DNA of 59,250 nt from Rothia terrae (GCF_012396615.1 NZ_JAAXPV010000016.1:1-59250), one strand, 5' to 3'; positions 1 through 8,995 are shown, counted from the first letter of the stretch. A program made the numbers and translations. The notes: generated from the sequence alone by a model not told the origin.

Positions 1-117
1 CAGGTGAAGGCCTGGCGTATTTTGCACACGGGTTTCCGGCGACCGTTGGGCTCGTATGGGCGGGTGTTTGCGGTGGTGCGGGGGTTGGTGTTTTTGGCTG
101 CTGGTCACCCCTTATGA
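1..117 (+). CDS. IS5-type transposase, last 38 residues only (5' end outside the window)
   Basis: The first 117 bases read in frame as 38 codons ending in TGA at 115-117. The stretch VKAWRILHTGFRRPL resembles the conserved C-terminal block (WRILHTDYRRPL-like) of IS5-family DDE transposases (DDE_Tnp_4). No start codon is needed because the gene enters from the left edge. It is convergent with the oxidoreductase gene, whose stop lies only 8 bases further on, so the right end of an insertion element probably lies at or near this junction. I could not identify a terminal inverted repeat in the few bases available. Whether the element is intact cannot be judged from here. Confidence 0.6.
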   Translation, partial: QVKAWRILHTGFRRPLGSYGRVFAVVRGLVFLAAGHPL

Positions 118-124
118 ATAATCC

Positions 125-1195
125 TCACTGGTCGAGCATCTCACGAACCATTGGAATAACCTGGGTTCCGTACAGCTCAATCGCACGCATCGAATACTCA
201 TGCGGCAACGGACCATTAGAGAACTTGAGATCAAAACGATTCAAACCCAAATCCTTAACGGTTTGCGCAATTTTAGTTGCCACGGTTTCAGGTGAACCCA
301 CATACAGCGAGCCGTGCTGAGCTTCGTTTTCAAACTCCACAACACCGGTGTTGCCCCAGCCGCGCTCGCGTCCAATCCTATTTCGGTTGGTAATCCAGTG
401 CTCACGTAGCTGTTCTTTCGCTTCTTCATCGGTATCAGCAATGTGACCAGGTGAATGCACCGCAACGGGCAACTGGTCCTGCCCCAACTGATCATTCGCG
501 CGCTTATACAAATCAATAAAAGGCTTAAAGCGGGAGGCAGGGCCACCGATAATCGCAAGCATCAACGGAATTTTGTACTGCGCCGCGCGAACCACAGATT
601 CAGGGCTACCACCCACAGCAATCCACTGCTTCAACCCGTTTTCAGTACGCGGATAAATCTCTTGATTTTTCAGCGGAGTGCGGTCACCGGGATTCCAGGT
701 CAAAGGTTCTTCAGTGACGATGTGGCTAAAAAGCTCCAATTTTTCAGAGAATAGCTTCTCGTAGTCGCCCAAATCGTATCCAAAAAGCGGGAAGGACTCG
801 GTGAATGAACCGCGTCCTAGAACCACCTCGGCACGCCCGCCACTCATCGCGTCGATGGTGGCAAAACGCTGGTAGACACGAATCGGATCATCGGAGCTCA
901 GCACCGTAACGGCTGAGCCCAAATGGATGCGATCGGTCGTGGTGGCGAGCCCCGCCAAGATGGTGTCGGGCGCGCTGACAGCAAAATCCGGGCGGTGGTG
1001 TTCTCCAATACCAAAGAAATCCACGCCGACGCGGTCAGCAAGTTGCCCCTGCTCCACCACGTTGCGGATAACCTGCGCCTGGTGCAACGGATTGCCGTCG
1101 GTATCAACGGTGACATCGCCGAAGGTATCTAAGCCCATCTGCAGCGGCATCTGATCGACCGGCGGCAGGTTTTTATTGTGTTCTGACGTAGACAT
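125..1195 (-). CDS. LLM-class (luciferase-like) flavin-dependent oxidoreductase
   Basis: 356 residues, the usual length for a single-domain bacterial luciferase-like monooxygenase (TIM barrel using F420 or FMN). Recognisable blocks are FFGIGEHHRPDF near residue 60, the SGGRAEVVLGRGSF segment near residue 120, and a C-terminal YVGSPETVATKI block typical of the family. Substrate cannot be inferred. The start ATG at 1195 has a GAAAGAG ribosome-binding site a few bases upstream. It is transcribed in the same direction as the heat-shock operon but is separated from hspR by 173 bp holding no clear terminator. The 3' end abuts the transposase remnant. Confidence 0.85.
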   Translation of the reverse strand: MSTSEHNKNLPPVDQMPLQMGLDTFGDVTVDTDGNPLHQAQVIRNVVEQGQLADRVGVDFFGIGEHHRPDFAVSAPDTILAGLATTTDRIHLGSAVTVLSSDDPIRVYQRFATIDAMSGGRAEVVLGRGSFTESFPLFGYDLGDYEKLFSEKLELFSHIVTEEPLTWNPGDRTPLKNQEIYPRTENGLKQWIAVGGSPESVVRAAQYKIPLMLAIIGGPASRFKPFIDLYKRANDQLGQDQLPVAVHSPGHIADTDEEAKEQLREHWITNRNRIGRERGWGNTGVVEFENEAQHGSLYVGSPETVATKIAQTVKDLGLNRFDLKFSNGPLPHEYSMRAIELYGTQVIPMVREMLDQ

Positions 1196-1368
1196 TTTTC
1201 TCTTTCACCGAATGCTTTATGTTTCTACATTTACCAGAACACTCAAGACAATTACTTTATTGCGAAAGTTTTTTGGGCGTGTTTTAGCGCAAAAAACTAC
1301 CCGATTCCGTGCTTTTTATCCGATTTTTTCGGGTAATCTGCACAGAACCGGGTAATTTTTTGAAAGTT

Positions 1369-1797
1369 CTAACGCTCCGGGCGGTACAAGACCACAGCCT
1401 GCGAACGCTTACGCGCAGGCGGACGCTTGCCGCGAGTAATACGCACAATATCGCCAGAAAGCCCAGCAGCGAAAATACGCGAGGATTCCTGCAAACGCAT
1501 ATTCAGCCGCTCAACCTCATCCATGAGCTCTTCGTTGCGCGATTGCAGAGCATCCACCTGATTCTCCAGCTGCATAATGCGCTTGATCCCCTCAAGCGAA
1601 ACACCGTTCTGTGAGAGATCCTGAATCTGCTGCAGTTTATCAACATCGCGCTGCGAATAGCGGCGGGCGCGACCGGATGCACGCGATGGCTGAACCAAAC
1701 CTAGACGGTCATACTGACGCAGAGTCTGCGGGTGCATGCCCGCTAGTTCAGCCGCCACCGAAATGACAAATACCGGGCGGTCTGATTCGTAAGCCAT
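1369..1797 (-). CDS. hspR: Heat-shock repressor HspR, MerR family
   Basis: 142 residues. The N-terminal MerR-type winged helix-turn-helix contains the block GMHPQTLRQYDRLGLVQPSR and the RRYSQRDVDKL segment, followed by a coiled-coil (about residues 70-105, ENQVDALQSRNEELMDEVER). HspR represses the dnaK operon by binding HAIR inverted repeats (CTTGAGT-N7-ACTCAAG) and uses DnaK as co-repressor (established in Streptomyces). Two matching sites lie upstream of dnaK here at 5681 and 5753. The start follows the dnaJ stop by 3 bases, so the gene is translationally coupled as the last gene of dnaK-grpE-dnaJ-hspR. Stop codon is TAG. Confidence 0.93.
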   Translation of the reverse strand: MAYESDRPVFVISVAAELAGMHPQTLRQYDRLGLVQPSRASGRARRYSQRDVDKLQQIQDLSQNGVSLEGIKRIMQLENQVDALQSRNEELMDEVERLNMRLQESSRIFAAGLSGDIVRITRGKRPPARKRSQAVVLYRPER

Positions 1798-1800
1798 AGT

Positions 1801-2760
1801 TTACTGCCCCGCCTTCCGCATCAGCTCTTCGCGAGGATCACCCTGCGGTGCGAGTTCCACGAACTTCGCAAAAGCCTCCTGAGCTTCATCGCTGAGGTCG
1901 GTGGGAAGCTGAACCTCGGTGATGACCAGCATATTGCCGGTACCGGTCTTGGTTTTGAATCCGCGTCCTTTTGCGCGCAACTTCTGCCCCACGGGTGCGC
2001 CAGCAGCAAGACGCAACTTCACGCCCTGACCATCAAGTGTCGGTGCCTTGATAACAGCGCCGTTGATAGCTTCTTCCAAAGTCACGGGCACACGCACAAT
2101 GACATCGTTTTCATCGCGCTCAAAGACTGATGATTTCTGCACGTTCACGGTGACAATCAAGTCACCAGCGCCGCCGGGGCCGGGCTGGCCTTTGCCTCGC
2201 ATACGCACCTTCTGACCGTCCTTGATGCCAGCAGGAATCTTGACCTGCACACCGTTGCCGTCGCCACCACGCACATTCAGAGTGTGACCGTTGTATGCCT
2301 CTTGCAGAGTGATGCTGGTCTGTGCAGTAAGGTTTGCGCCCTTCGGCGGTGCCTGCTGGAAGCCGCCGAAACCACCACCACCGAAGCTTCCCCCGCCGAA
2401 CATGCCACCCAGCAGATCGTCGATGTTGATGTTCTGGCCACCACCGGTGGAGAACCCACCGGGGAACCCGCCGCCACCGAAGCCACCTGCACCGCCAGGG
2501 AAGCCCCCGCCGCCAAAGCCTGCAGCACCGTACTTACGAATCTGATCGTATTCCTCGCGCTGCTTCTTATCGGAGAGCACATTGTAAGCCTCAGCAACCT
2601 CTTTGAACTTAGTCTCAGCGGTCGTATCGCCAGGGTGCTGATCCGGGTGGTACTTACGTGCCAGCTTGCGGTATGCCTTCTTGATGTCAGCATCTGAGGC
2701 GTCCTCGGAGACGCCTAGTGTCTTATAAAAATCTTGGTTCAGCCAGTTTTCACTTGCCAT
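1801..2760 (-). CDS. dnaJ: DnaJ-type co-chaperone without zinc finger (class B, CbpA-like)
   Basis: 319 residues. The J domain (about residues 8-75) carries the HPD motif in [10 protein letters not shown], which stimulates DnaK ATPase. A Gly/Phe-rich linker (about 78-135, [12 protein letters not shown] repeats) is followed directly by the C-terminal substrate-binding beta domains. There are no CXXCXGXG repeats and no cysteines, so this is a class II J protein like CbpA rather than canonical DnaJ. In actinobacteria this paralogue is commonly the one in the dnaK operon. It is the third gene of the operon but is separated from grpE by a 412-bp insert with two repeat hairpins, so its expression may be partly uncoupled from grpE. 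Confidence 0.92.
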   Translation of the reverse strand: MASENWLNQDFYKTLGVSEDASDADIKKAYRKLARKYHPDQHPGDTTAETKFKEVAEAYNVLSDKKQREEYDQIRKYGAAGFGGGGFPGGAGGFGGGGFPGGFSTGGGQNINIDDLLGGMFGGGSFGGGGFGGFQQAPPKGANLTAQTSITLQEAYNGHTLNVRGGDGNGVQVKIPAGIKDGQKVRMRGKGQPGPGGAGDLIVTVNVQKSSVFERDENDVIVRVPVTLEEAINGAVIKAPTLDGQGVKLRLAAGAPVGQKLRAKGRGFKTKTGTGNMLVITEVQLPTDLSDEAQEAFAKFVELAPQGDPREELMRKAGQ

Positions 2761-2839
2761 GTTGTAGCGTCTCCTTACGCCTCGTAGGTTATCTCTTTTA
2801 AAATCTTGGTATTTATCTTAGTTTTTGGTTTATTTGCGC

Positions 2840-2906
2840 GGGCAAACACCTGCGATCAACATCCCTTTATGCCAGACCCGACCAGTTAATCGCAGGTGCC
2901 TTGCCC
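2840..2906 (+). repeat. Stem-loop element copy A (conserved loop, variable stem)
   Basis: Left arm 2840-2860 and right arm 2885-2906 pair over about 20 bp with one bulge and one mismatch. The 24-base loop at 2861-2884 begins ATCCCT and ends GCCAGACCCGACCA. The loop is almost the same as in copy C at 18.8 kb (20 of 24 bases), while the stem sequence is different but still pairs. It lies inside the grpE-dnaJ gap, in opposite orientation to copy B. No known RNA family was recognised. Confidence 0.75.
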
Positions 2907-3008
2907 ACACAGACAGTACGTCTAGTCAACAAACACTGCTACCCAGCTCGCGACGCGTGTGCATCAGCAGTCATGCTCGCTCCAGCAACAACTTTATCTT
3001 TCAACAAT

Positions 3009-3036
3009 GGGCGGGCTCGAATACTCGAACCCGCCC
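3009..3036. other. GC-rich stem-loop between the two repeat copies
   Basis: Arms GGGCGGGCTCGA and TCGAACCCGCCC pair over 12 bp with one mismatch around a 4-base loop. No run of T follows on either strand, so it is not a clear intrinsic terminator. On the minus strand it could stabilise the 3' end of the dnaK-grpE message after processing. The rest of the 2761-3172 gap (outside copies A and B) shows no open frame with a ribosome-binding site. Confidence 0.5.
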
Positions 3037-3063
3037 ACCGTCTTCTATACGCCCAAGCCGTGC

Positions 3064-3138
3064 GATGCGGGAGTTCCGCAAGCCAGCTGGCTCAGGGCTG
3101 GCGTTCAAGGGATGCTGGCGACGCGGGACTCCCGCATC
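3064..3138 (-). repeat. Stem-loop element copy B, inverted relative to copy A
   Basis: Arms 3064-3087 and 3114-3138 form a stem of about 24 bp with a few mismatches. Read on the minus strand the 26-base loop starts ATCCCTTGAACGCCAGCCC and ends GAGCCA, aligning with the loops of copies A and C. Its stem sequence is unrelated to theirs. It ends 35 bases before the grpE stop codon on the plus-strand map, so it lies immediately downstream of grpE in the transcript. Confidence 0.65.
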
Positions 3139-3172
3139 GGCATTGCCCTCTCACCGCCCATTGAGTTGTCGC

Positions 3173-3778
3173 TTACTCAGCTACCGCCACAGCCACCTGA
3201 GCGGTGCGTACTACACGCTCGCCCACTTTGTAGCCGTTGCGCAGAACCATTGATACCTGATCGGGTTCAACTTCTGAGGTCGGCTGCTGAAGCACAGCTT
3301 CGTGAACCTGCGGGTCGAAGTTCTCACCCACGGTACCGAATCGCTCAAGGCCCTGTTTTTTGAGGGTTTCTTCGAGCTTGTTGGCGATTGAAGCGAACGG
3401 GCCGTCTTCAAGGTCGCCGTGGTTGCGTGCTGCATCGATATCGTCAATGACGGGCAGCAGGGCTGCTACAACGTCAGCGATTACGTGAGTGCGCAGCTGC
3501 TCTTTTTCGCGTCCGGTACGGTTTTTGAAGTTAGTGAATTCTGCCTGAAGGCGTCGGAGGTCTTCAAGACGCTCAGTTGCAAGCTGTGCATCTGCAGACT
3601 CGGTGTCTGCGGCTTCCTCCTGGGCTTCCGCCTCGGGTGCAGCGTCTTCTGCTACACCCGAGTCGGTGACACCTTCGGCCTCGGGGTGACCTTCAGCGGC
3701 GGGTGCGTTGAACGCTTCTTCAAGCGGGTCAACGCCCTCAGGCTGGTTGTCGGTGGGCTCGTTGGTGTTTTCAGCCAT
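3173..3778 (-). CDS. grpE: Nucleotide exchange factor GrpE
   Basis: 201 residues. An acidic, low-complexity N-terminus (about residues 1-65) precedes a long coiled coil (about 65-110, ERLEDLRRLQAEFTNFKNRT) and the C-terminal beta domain with NFDPQVHEAVLQ, the usual GrpE signature. GrpE speeds ADP release from DnaK. It starts 3 bases after the dnaK stop codon and is clearly co-transcribed. Downstream of it the operon is interrupted by the 412-bp repeat-bearing gap before dnaJ. Confidence 0.96.
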   Translation of the reverse strand: MAENTNEPTDNQPEGVDPLEEAFNAPAAEGHPEAEGVTDSGVAEDAAPEAEAQEEAADTESADAQLATERLEDLRRLQAEFTNFKNRTGREKEQLRTHVIADVVAALLPVIDDIDAARNHGDLEDGPFASIANKLEETLKKQGLERFGTVGENFDPQVHEAVLQQPTSEVEPDQVSMVLRNGYKVGERVVRTAQVAVAVAE

Positions 3779-3780
3779 GA

Positions 3781-5628
3781 TTAGTTCTTCTTTTCGTCTT
3801 CGTCGTCGATTACTTCAGCATCTACTACGTCGTCGTCTTCAGCCTGTGCGCCTTCTGCGGTTGCGGCGTCAGCCTGAGCCTGTGCGTAGAGTGCTTCGCC
3901 GAGCTTGGTCTGTGAAGCCTGCAGCTTTTCGAATGCTGACTTCACTGCATCGTCGTCATCGCCTTCAAGTGCTTCCTTCAGCGCGTCTACGTCGCCCTGA
4001 ACTTCGTTCTTGACGTCCTCAGGCAGCTTGTCGCCGTTTTCCTTGAGGAGCTTTTCGATGGAGTATGCGGAGTTTTCAGCAACGTTGCGGGTTTCAGCTG
4101 CCTCGCGGCGTGCCTTGTCCTGCTCTGCGTGTGCTTCTGCGTCCTTGACCATGCGCTCGATGTCATCCTTGGACAATGAGGTGCCGCCGGTGATGGTCAT
4201 TGACTGCTCGGTGCCGGTGCCCTTGTCCTTAGCGGAGACGTGGACGATGCCGTTTGCGTCGATGTCGAAGGTAACTTCAATCTGGGGTACGCCCTGGGGT
4301 GCAGGTGCGATGCCGGTGAGTTCGAAGTTGCCCAGTGACTTGTTGTCGCGGGTGAAGTCGCGCTCGCCCTGGAATACCTGGATGGATACTGAGGGCTGGT
4401 TTGCTTCAGCGGTGGTGAAGGTCTCAGAGCGCTTGGTCGGGATTGCGGTGTTACGCTCGATCAGCTTGGTCATGATGCCGCCCTTGGTCTCGATACCCAG
4501 TGACAGCGGGGTGACGTCGATCAGCAGAACGTCCTTGCGCTCACCCTTCAGAACACCTGCCTGAAGTGCTGCGCCCATTGCTACAACCTCATCGGGATTG
4601 ACGCCCTTGTTGGGTTCGCGGCCGCCTGAGAGTTCCTTGACAACTTCGGTGACTGCGGGCATACGGGTTGAGCCACCAACGAGCACGATGTGCGCGATGT
4701 CTGAAACTGATACTCCAGCTTCCTTGATGACGTCGTTGAAGGGCTTCTTGGTGCGGTCGATCAGGTCTGAAGTCATGTCCTGGAACTTAGCGCGTGAGAG
4801 CTTTTCGTCCAGGTGGATGGGGCCTTCAGGGGTTACTGACAGGTACTGCAGTGAGATGTTGGTTGAGGTAGCTGAGGAGAGTTCCTTCTTAGCCTGCTCA
4901 GCTGCTTCGCGCAGACGCTGCAGAGCGATCTTGTCCTTGGACAGGTCAGCGCCGGTCTTGGACTTTACCTGCTCGAGCAGGAAGTCAACGATGCGCTGGT
5001 CCCAGTCGTCACCACCGAGGCGGTTGTCACCTGCGGTTGCGCGTACCTGAATGGTTGAGAAGCCGTCTTCGTCCTTGCCAACTTCGAGCAGTGAGACGTC
5101 GAAGGTACCGCCACCGAGGTCGAAGACGAGAATCAGTTCGTCTTCGTTACCCTTGTCCAGGCCGTATGCCAGTGCTGCTGCGGTGGGCTCGTTGACGATG
5201 CGCAGTACGTTGAGGCCTGCGATTTCGCCAGCTTCTTTGGTTGCCTGACGCTCAGCGTCGTTGAAGTATGCGGGAACGGTGATAACAGCGTCAGTGACGG
5301 TGTCGTTCAGGTATGACTCTGCGTCACCCTTGAGCTTCATCAGGGTACGAGCTGAGATTTCCTGAGGGGTGTACTTCTTGCCGTCGATGTCGGTGGTCCA
5401 GCTGGTACCCATGTGACGCTTGACGGATGCGATGGTGCGGTCAACGTTGGTGACTGCCTGACGCTTTGCAACGTCGCCTACGAGTACGTCGCCGTCCTTT
5501 GAGAAGGCAACAACTGAGGGGGTGGTGCGAGCGCCTTCAGCGTTCGCGATAACGGTGGGTTCGCCACCTTCGAGTACTGATACAACTGAGTTGGTAGTAC
5601 CGAGGTCAATGCCTACTGCACGTGCCAT
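3781..5628 (-). CDS. dnaK: Chaperone DnaK (Hsp70)
   Basis: 615 residues, the usual actinobacterial length. The ATPase domain starts with [17 protein letters not shown] and carries [16 protein letters not shown] and [15 protein letters not shown]. The substrate-binding domain follows ([15 protein letters not shown] region), then a lid helix and an acidic tail ending in EDEKKN that would recruit co-chaperones. The start ATG at 5628 has an AAAGGA ribosome-binding site. First gene of dnaK-grpE-dnaJ-hspR; two HAIR operators and a TTGACA-like -35 hexamer (5743-5748, minus) lie upstream, so the operon is under HspR control. Confidence 0.98.
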   Translation of the reverse strand: MARAVGIDLGTTNSVVSVLEGGEPTVIANAEGARTTPSVVAFSKDGDVLVGDVAKRQAVTNVDRTIASVKRHMGTSWTTDIDGKKYTPQEISARTLMKLKGDAESYLNDTVTDAVITVPAYFNDAERQATKEAGEIAGLNVLRIVNEPTAAALAYGLDKGNEDELILVFDLGGGTFDVSLLEVGKDEDGFSTIQVRATAGDNRLGGDDWDQRIVDFLLEQVKSKTGADLSKDKIALQRLREAAEQAKKELSSATSTNISLQYLSVTPEGPIHLDEKLSRAKFQDMTSDLIDRTKKPFNDVIKEAGVSVSDIAHIVLVGGSTRMPAVTEVVKELSGGREPNKGVNPDEVVAMGAALQAGVLKGERKDVLLIDVTPLSLGIETKGGIMTKLIERNTAIPTKRSETFTTAEANQPSVSIQVFQGERDFTRDNKSLGNFELTGIAPAPQGVPQIEVTFDIDANGIVHVSAKDKGTGTEQSMTITGGTSLSKDDIERMVKDAEAHAEQDKARREAAETRNVAENSAYSIEKLLKENGDKLPEDVKNEVQGDVDALKEALEGDDDDAVKSAFEKLQASQTKLGEALYAQAQADAATAEGAQAEDDDVVDAEVIDDEDEKKN

Positions 5629-5680
5629 GGTGTTTATCCTTTCGAGATATTTTTTCTTTTCTAGAACTTGTGCAAGTTTT

Positions 5681-5701
5681 CTTGAGCCGTCTTAGCTCAA
5701 C
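5681..5701. promoter_or_regulatory. HAIR operator 1 (HspR binding site)
   Basis: CTTGAGC-N7-GCTCAAC, one mismatch per half from the consensus CTTGAGT-N7-ACTCAAG with the exact 7-7-7 spacing. It lies about 53 bp upstream of the dnaK start, downstream of the TTGACA-like hexamer, so bound HspR would block the promoter. An additional short palindrome AACTTGTGCAAGTT lies at 5665-5678. Confidence 0.75.
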
Positions 5702-5752
5702 TTCGCTTGCTTCGATATCCAGTCTGCCACTTTTTGAGCGAATGTCAATAGA

Positions 5753-5773
5753 TTTGAGTCAACTTAACTCAAC
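5753..5773. promoter_or_regulatory. HAIR operator 2 (HspR binding site)
   Basis: TTTGAGT-N7-ACTCAAC, again with 7-7-7 spacing and a single mismatch in each half. It lies just upstream of the TTGACA-like hexamer at 5743-5748, so the two HAIR sites flank the core promoter. A further half-site pair (ACTCAAG and TTTGAGG, 5791-5812) follows in everted orientation. Confidence 0.75.
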
Positions 5774-5953
5774 TTTTATTCAATATATCGACTCAAGAAA
5801 CACGATTTGAGGTTTCCTGAGCGCCCACAAGCCCTGATTTGGCGGGGTTTTAAGGTTCAGCGGATTAACAGGAAAATATTTAAGGACGCGTGTTGCGCCG
5901 CAGGTGAACAGGCGGCGTCTTACACCTCCGTCTTCGCTGGACACGCGGAGAAA

Positions 5954-5989
5954 AGGGGCGCTCCCGCGCCCTGACGCGAAAGCACCCCT
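5954..5989 (-). terminator. Terminator-like hairpin downstream of the 263-residue membrane protein gene
   Basis: AGGGGCGCT at 5954-5962 pairs with AGCACCCCT at 5981-5989 (9 bp, one G-U) with a further CGCG/CGCG inner pairing. Minus-strand transcripts meet it 28 bases after the stop codon, followed by CTTTTCTC. The remaining part of the 5629-6016 gap holds the dnaK promoter region and nothing else I recognise. Confidence 0.6.
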
Positions 5990-6016
5990 TATCTTTAATG
6001 GCGAAAAAGTACGCCC

Positions 6017-6808
6017 TTACTTCTTGATTTCTTCACCGCCGAGCTCGTCCAAGAGCTTGTTCTTGACGCTATCGTCGGCATCACCCACGATGCCCCAGTT
6101 ATCGCCGCGAAGTGCCCAGCCGTCATTAAAACCTTCGTTCTCAAGTTCCTTGAGAAGATTGTTGTCCGACTCAGCTTTCTGGTCGCCTGTGTAAACTCCC
6201 ATGACCATCTTGGGCTCGGCTTCTTGAGTTGTAGCCGCTGACATCAGTGCCTCCATAGAAGTGAAGTCAACGTCTGAACACAGGTAGACGTTTGAGGGAT
6301 CCACGTTGTTCTTCTTGAGGTCTTCTTCCATCGATTCTTTAAGAATGGTGTCTGAAATAGTGTTGCACTTATCGGCGGAAGTATCGCTTACAGATTTGTC
6401 CATGGCAGCTTTAAACTCATCCATGCCTTTAACTTTGTCGCCGCGGCCCAAGAAGAACCAGAGCGCGAGGGCAAGTAGCGCTAGCAACAGAAGTAAGCCC
6501 ACAAGCAGTCCGATAAGAAGACCTGTTTTCTTTTTCTTCGGTTGCTGATCATCATAGGGAGCGTGCGAGCCGTGCTGTGCGCCTTCAAACTGATGCTGAT
6601 CGTCAAATGGCTGGTGACCCGCAGGAGCTACACCACCTTGAACAGGTTGCCCATTCTGCTGGTTGTATGGGGCACCATTGCCAGTTGCCGCCTGAGCATT
6701 GTGCTGGAATTGCTCGGGATTTTGATTGCCTTCTCCATGCTGCGGAGCGGAATTCTGCAGGTAATCTGCATTATCAGGATGCTGGGGGTTCAGAGGATTC
6801 TGAGACAT
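6017..6808 (-). CDS. Unrecognised membrane-anchored protein with Gln/Asn/His-rich N-terminus
   Basis: 263 residues, no family recognised. About 88 N-terminal residues are rich in Q, N, P, G and H (cytoplasmic by the positive-inside rule, ending QPKKKK), then one hydrophobic segment of about 25 residues (LLIGLLVGLLLLLALLALAL), then an exported domain of about 150 residues containing two cysteines (DKCNTIS and YLCSDVD) that could form a disulphide. This layout (low-complexity cytoplasmic tail, single anchor, small extracellular domain) is common in actinobacterial envelope proteins. Monocistronic. Upstream on the same strand lie a strong hairpin-plus-U-tract (6988-7021) and a pseudoknot-forming stretch (7053-7144), which could be its leader or belong to the preceding pseudogene. 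Confidence 0.8.
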   Translation of the reverse strand: MSQNPLNPQHPDNADYLQNSAPQHGEGNQNPEQFQHNAQAATGNGAPYNQQNGQPVQGGVAPAGHQPFDDQHQFEGAQHGSHAPYDDQQPKKKKTGLLIGLLVGLLLLLALLALALWFFLGRGDKVKGMDEFKAAMDKSVSDTSADKCNTISDTILKESMEEDLKKNNVDPSNVYLCSDVDFTSMEALMSAATTQEAEPKMVMGVYTGDQKAESDNNLLKELENEGFNDGWALRGDNWGIVGDADDSVKNKLLDELGGEEIKK

Positions 6809-6987
6809 GATGAACTTTCTAAGTGGGGGATTATGCCTGCACCGGTTACCCGGCAGGGCATGTATACGTATGTATGTTTTTAGTAAATCATGCTTGCTTT
6901 TCCCACCAAAGAGTCCATAGGACAGAGTCTGGTTTATGACGCCCGCGCTCCCCTGACTGCGGCAGCGTCTGGGAAAAATTAAAACTA

Positions 6988-7021
6988 AAGCCCCGCTTTC
7001 TGCTGAATGAAAGCGGGGCTT
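6988..7021 (-). terminator. Strong intrinsic terminator
   Basis: AAGCCCCGCTTTC at 6988-7000 and GAAAGCGGGGCTT at 7009-7021 form a perfect 13-bp stem with an 8-base loop. On the minus strand it is followed by TAGTTTTAATTTTT. It lies 180 bases upstream of the 6808 start codon and about 220 bases after the helicase pseudogene, so it ends either that transcript, a small RNA, or a regulated leader. Confidence 0.85.
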
Positions 7022-7052
7022 CTAGTTACCTTCGAGAGCTGTATCGAAGCAT

Positions 7053-7144
7053 CGGGAGACATAAGGCGTAGCGCAAGGCACATGTGTGAGTGCCGGTTGT
7101 GCGTATGGGTGCTACGCGCTCCCGTTATAAAAGTGTGTGCCTTG
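7053..7144 (-). ncRNA. Candidate structured RNA: H-type pseudoknot
   Basis: On the minus strand CAAGGCACA (7144-7136) pairs with TGTGCCTTG (7082-7074) over 9 bp, and CGGGAG-C-GCGTAGC (7124-7111) pairs with GCTACGC (7072-7066) plus CTCCCG (7058-7053) over 13 bp. The two helices interleave, giving an H-type pseudoknot. A perfect terminator follows 32 bases downstream (6988-7021). An additional hairpin GCATATTGTT/AACAATATGC lies just upstream near 7213-7234. The 6809-7244 gap contains no supported open frame. No known family was recognised; strand is inferred from the terminator. Confidence 0.4.
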
Positions 7145-7244
7145 TTAGGTTACACTCAGCCGGAGCAAATTGCACGCTCAGCTTGCCGTGCACGCATAAA
7201 AATTTACATTACTGCATATTGTTCAACAATATGCTCGTTATGCT

Positions 7245-8995
7245 CTATTCGCCGTGTTTCTCGTCCGTATCAACCGGCGCAGAGGCATCGAGCCCCAACC
7301 GCTTACGCTCTTCTGCAATAATCGCGTCAATAGGCCAGGTACCGTCCACCTAGAGGCGAGCGCCGTCGTAGGTCACGATGGCAACGCCGCCTTCAGCCTT
7401 CCATCGCGCCACGTTTTCTTCGCGAGCAACACCGTGCGCGATAAACACAGCTAGGTCAGAGAATTTCTCAATCTCACGCCCCCAGTTGATCACCACGGAT
7501 GCTGGACAAACCACCACAAAGTGGGTCTTGTCCTTAGCCTTCAGGTGGGCCAGCGCGGCAATGGACTGCATGGTTTTGCCCAGCCCCATTTCGTCGCCCA
7601 AAATCATTTTCTTTTGCGCCAGCATGAATTTGGCGCCGTAGGTTTGGTAGCCGCACAAGGTGGCGTGCAGGTGGGTGGTGTCTAGCGGGTATTTGCGGAT
7701 GCGCTCCACCGTGCGCGCATCCAGTAAGCCGTCGTCCTAAAGCAGGTCGTTGTCGAGATAGCGCGCTAGAAGGGTCTGGTATTCGGCGGGGTTAGCGGTG
7801 TACTGTGCCCATGCTTGATCGGGAGTGAGTCATTGAGCTCCGGCGACGCTGAGATTCTGGTTTGCTTCGCACCAGGCGAGGTCGTCTACAAACTGTTGCA
7901 GGTCGTCGGTGTCATCGCTGTAGGCTACGTAGAAGGGTGAGGACGCGGGCACGGGTTGGGCGAGCAGTGGCTGGTAGGAGCGCAGGCGGGCAAGCAGGTC
8001 TGAATCTGAGAAGGTTGCGTCAATATCGCGTAGACGGTGCAGTGCCACCAGCATGCGTTCGGCATCGGGAGTGCGCACTTCACCGACGGCTTCTTTCTCG
8101 TAGCTCATGGATTCATCGAGCAGGCGGTGGGCTACCGCAATAATTTGAGCGGCGGTTGATTCGCCTACGCCAGGCACCTGTGTGAGGCTGTGAACATCGT
8201 GAGATAGTACGTCGTTGACGGTTGCAATGCCTGCCTTAGCCAGCGGGGCTGTACGCACCGATCCCTGCGTTAGTTCACGCAGTTTGTCCACGGGCACATC
8301 GCGCAGGGTCAGGCGAGCGCGCTCTTCTTTGAGGGCGACCATGTCGCCTCTCATACCACCGATAAGATGTTTGCGCTCCTCGGTATCGATTGTCGCCACC
8401 ACGCGATGGAAAGCCTGCACACGATAGGTGGGAATTTCTGTCCAGTTGACCTTCGGCCACTGCTCCCCCGCAAAACGCGCAAGTTCTTGACCGGTAGCGT
8501 CCTTGAGTCCAAAGGCGTTTGTGGCAAAAATCTGTGCTGGGTCAGAAGTGCCGATCTCTACGTTGGCTCGGGCAACGAGCTGTCGCATGGTTTGCACAGT
8601 AGCGTCTGCCTCGGCAAGACGCGTTTGAAGGTCGAAGGACGCCGCGTCCGCCGCTTTCTTTTTCTGCCCGCCAAAGATGCGGGTCATAAATCCGCCTGAG
8701 CCGGCACGGATGGCGTCCAGCATAAACTGCACGTTGTGGCCCATGGATGCGCCCGCACTCAGCGCCTGTATCGCGGGTTCTCCTTGCTGCTGCCACCACG
8801 CTTTTCAGCGAACGCGTTGGCGTTATCAACTATCTCGGGGTCAAGCGGGGCGAAGGTCAGCATGGAACCTGCATAGTCACGCGATAGCGATGAAAAACCC
8901 AGCGGTACAGGTCGCTACAATACATTCAGAACATAGCGGCTTCGCTGAGCCAAGTCGATGAGCTCTTGTCCGGCATCAAGCAGGGGCTGATTCAT
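7245..8995 (-). pseudogene. Decayed SNF2-like DEAD/DEAH helicase gene
   Basis: Reading from ATG 8995 (AGGAG ribosome-binding site) the frame gives MNQPLLDAGQELIDLAQ, then is broken by TAG at 8915-8917, a frameshift between about 8915 and 8744, TGA at 7830-7832, TAG at 7737-7739 and TAG at 7350-7352, finally ending at TAG 7245-7247. Protein between the breaks still reads well: a helix-hairpin-helix-like segment (VNDVLSHDVHSLTQVPGVGE) in the middle and helicase motif I in ILGDEMGLGKTMQSIAAL followed by motif Ia (VVCPASVVINWGREIEKF). Motif II (DEAH) and all of motifs III-VI are missing, so the C-terminal half is also deleted. Breaks are four nonsense codons and one frameshift. Not expected to encode a working helicase. 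Confidence 0.85.

Noticed and set aside
2277-2697. Frames of 84-138 codons opposite and overlapping dnaJ
   Set aside because: Caused by the Gly-rich repeat codons of the dnaJ linker; no independent support.
3009-3036. GC-rich hairpin as intrinsic terminator for grpE
   Set aside because: No T-run follows on either strand.
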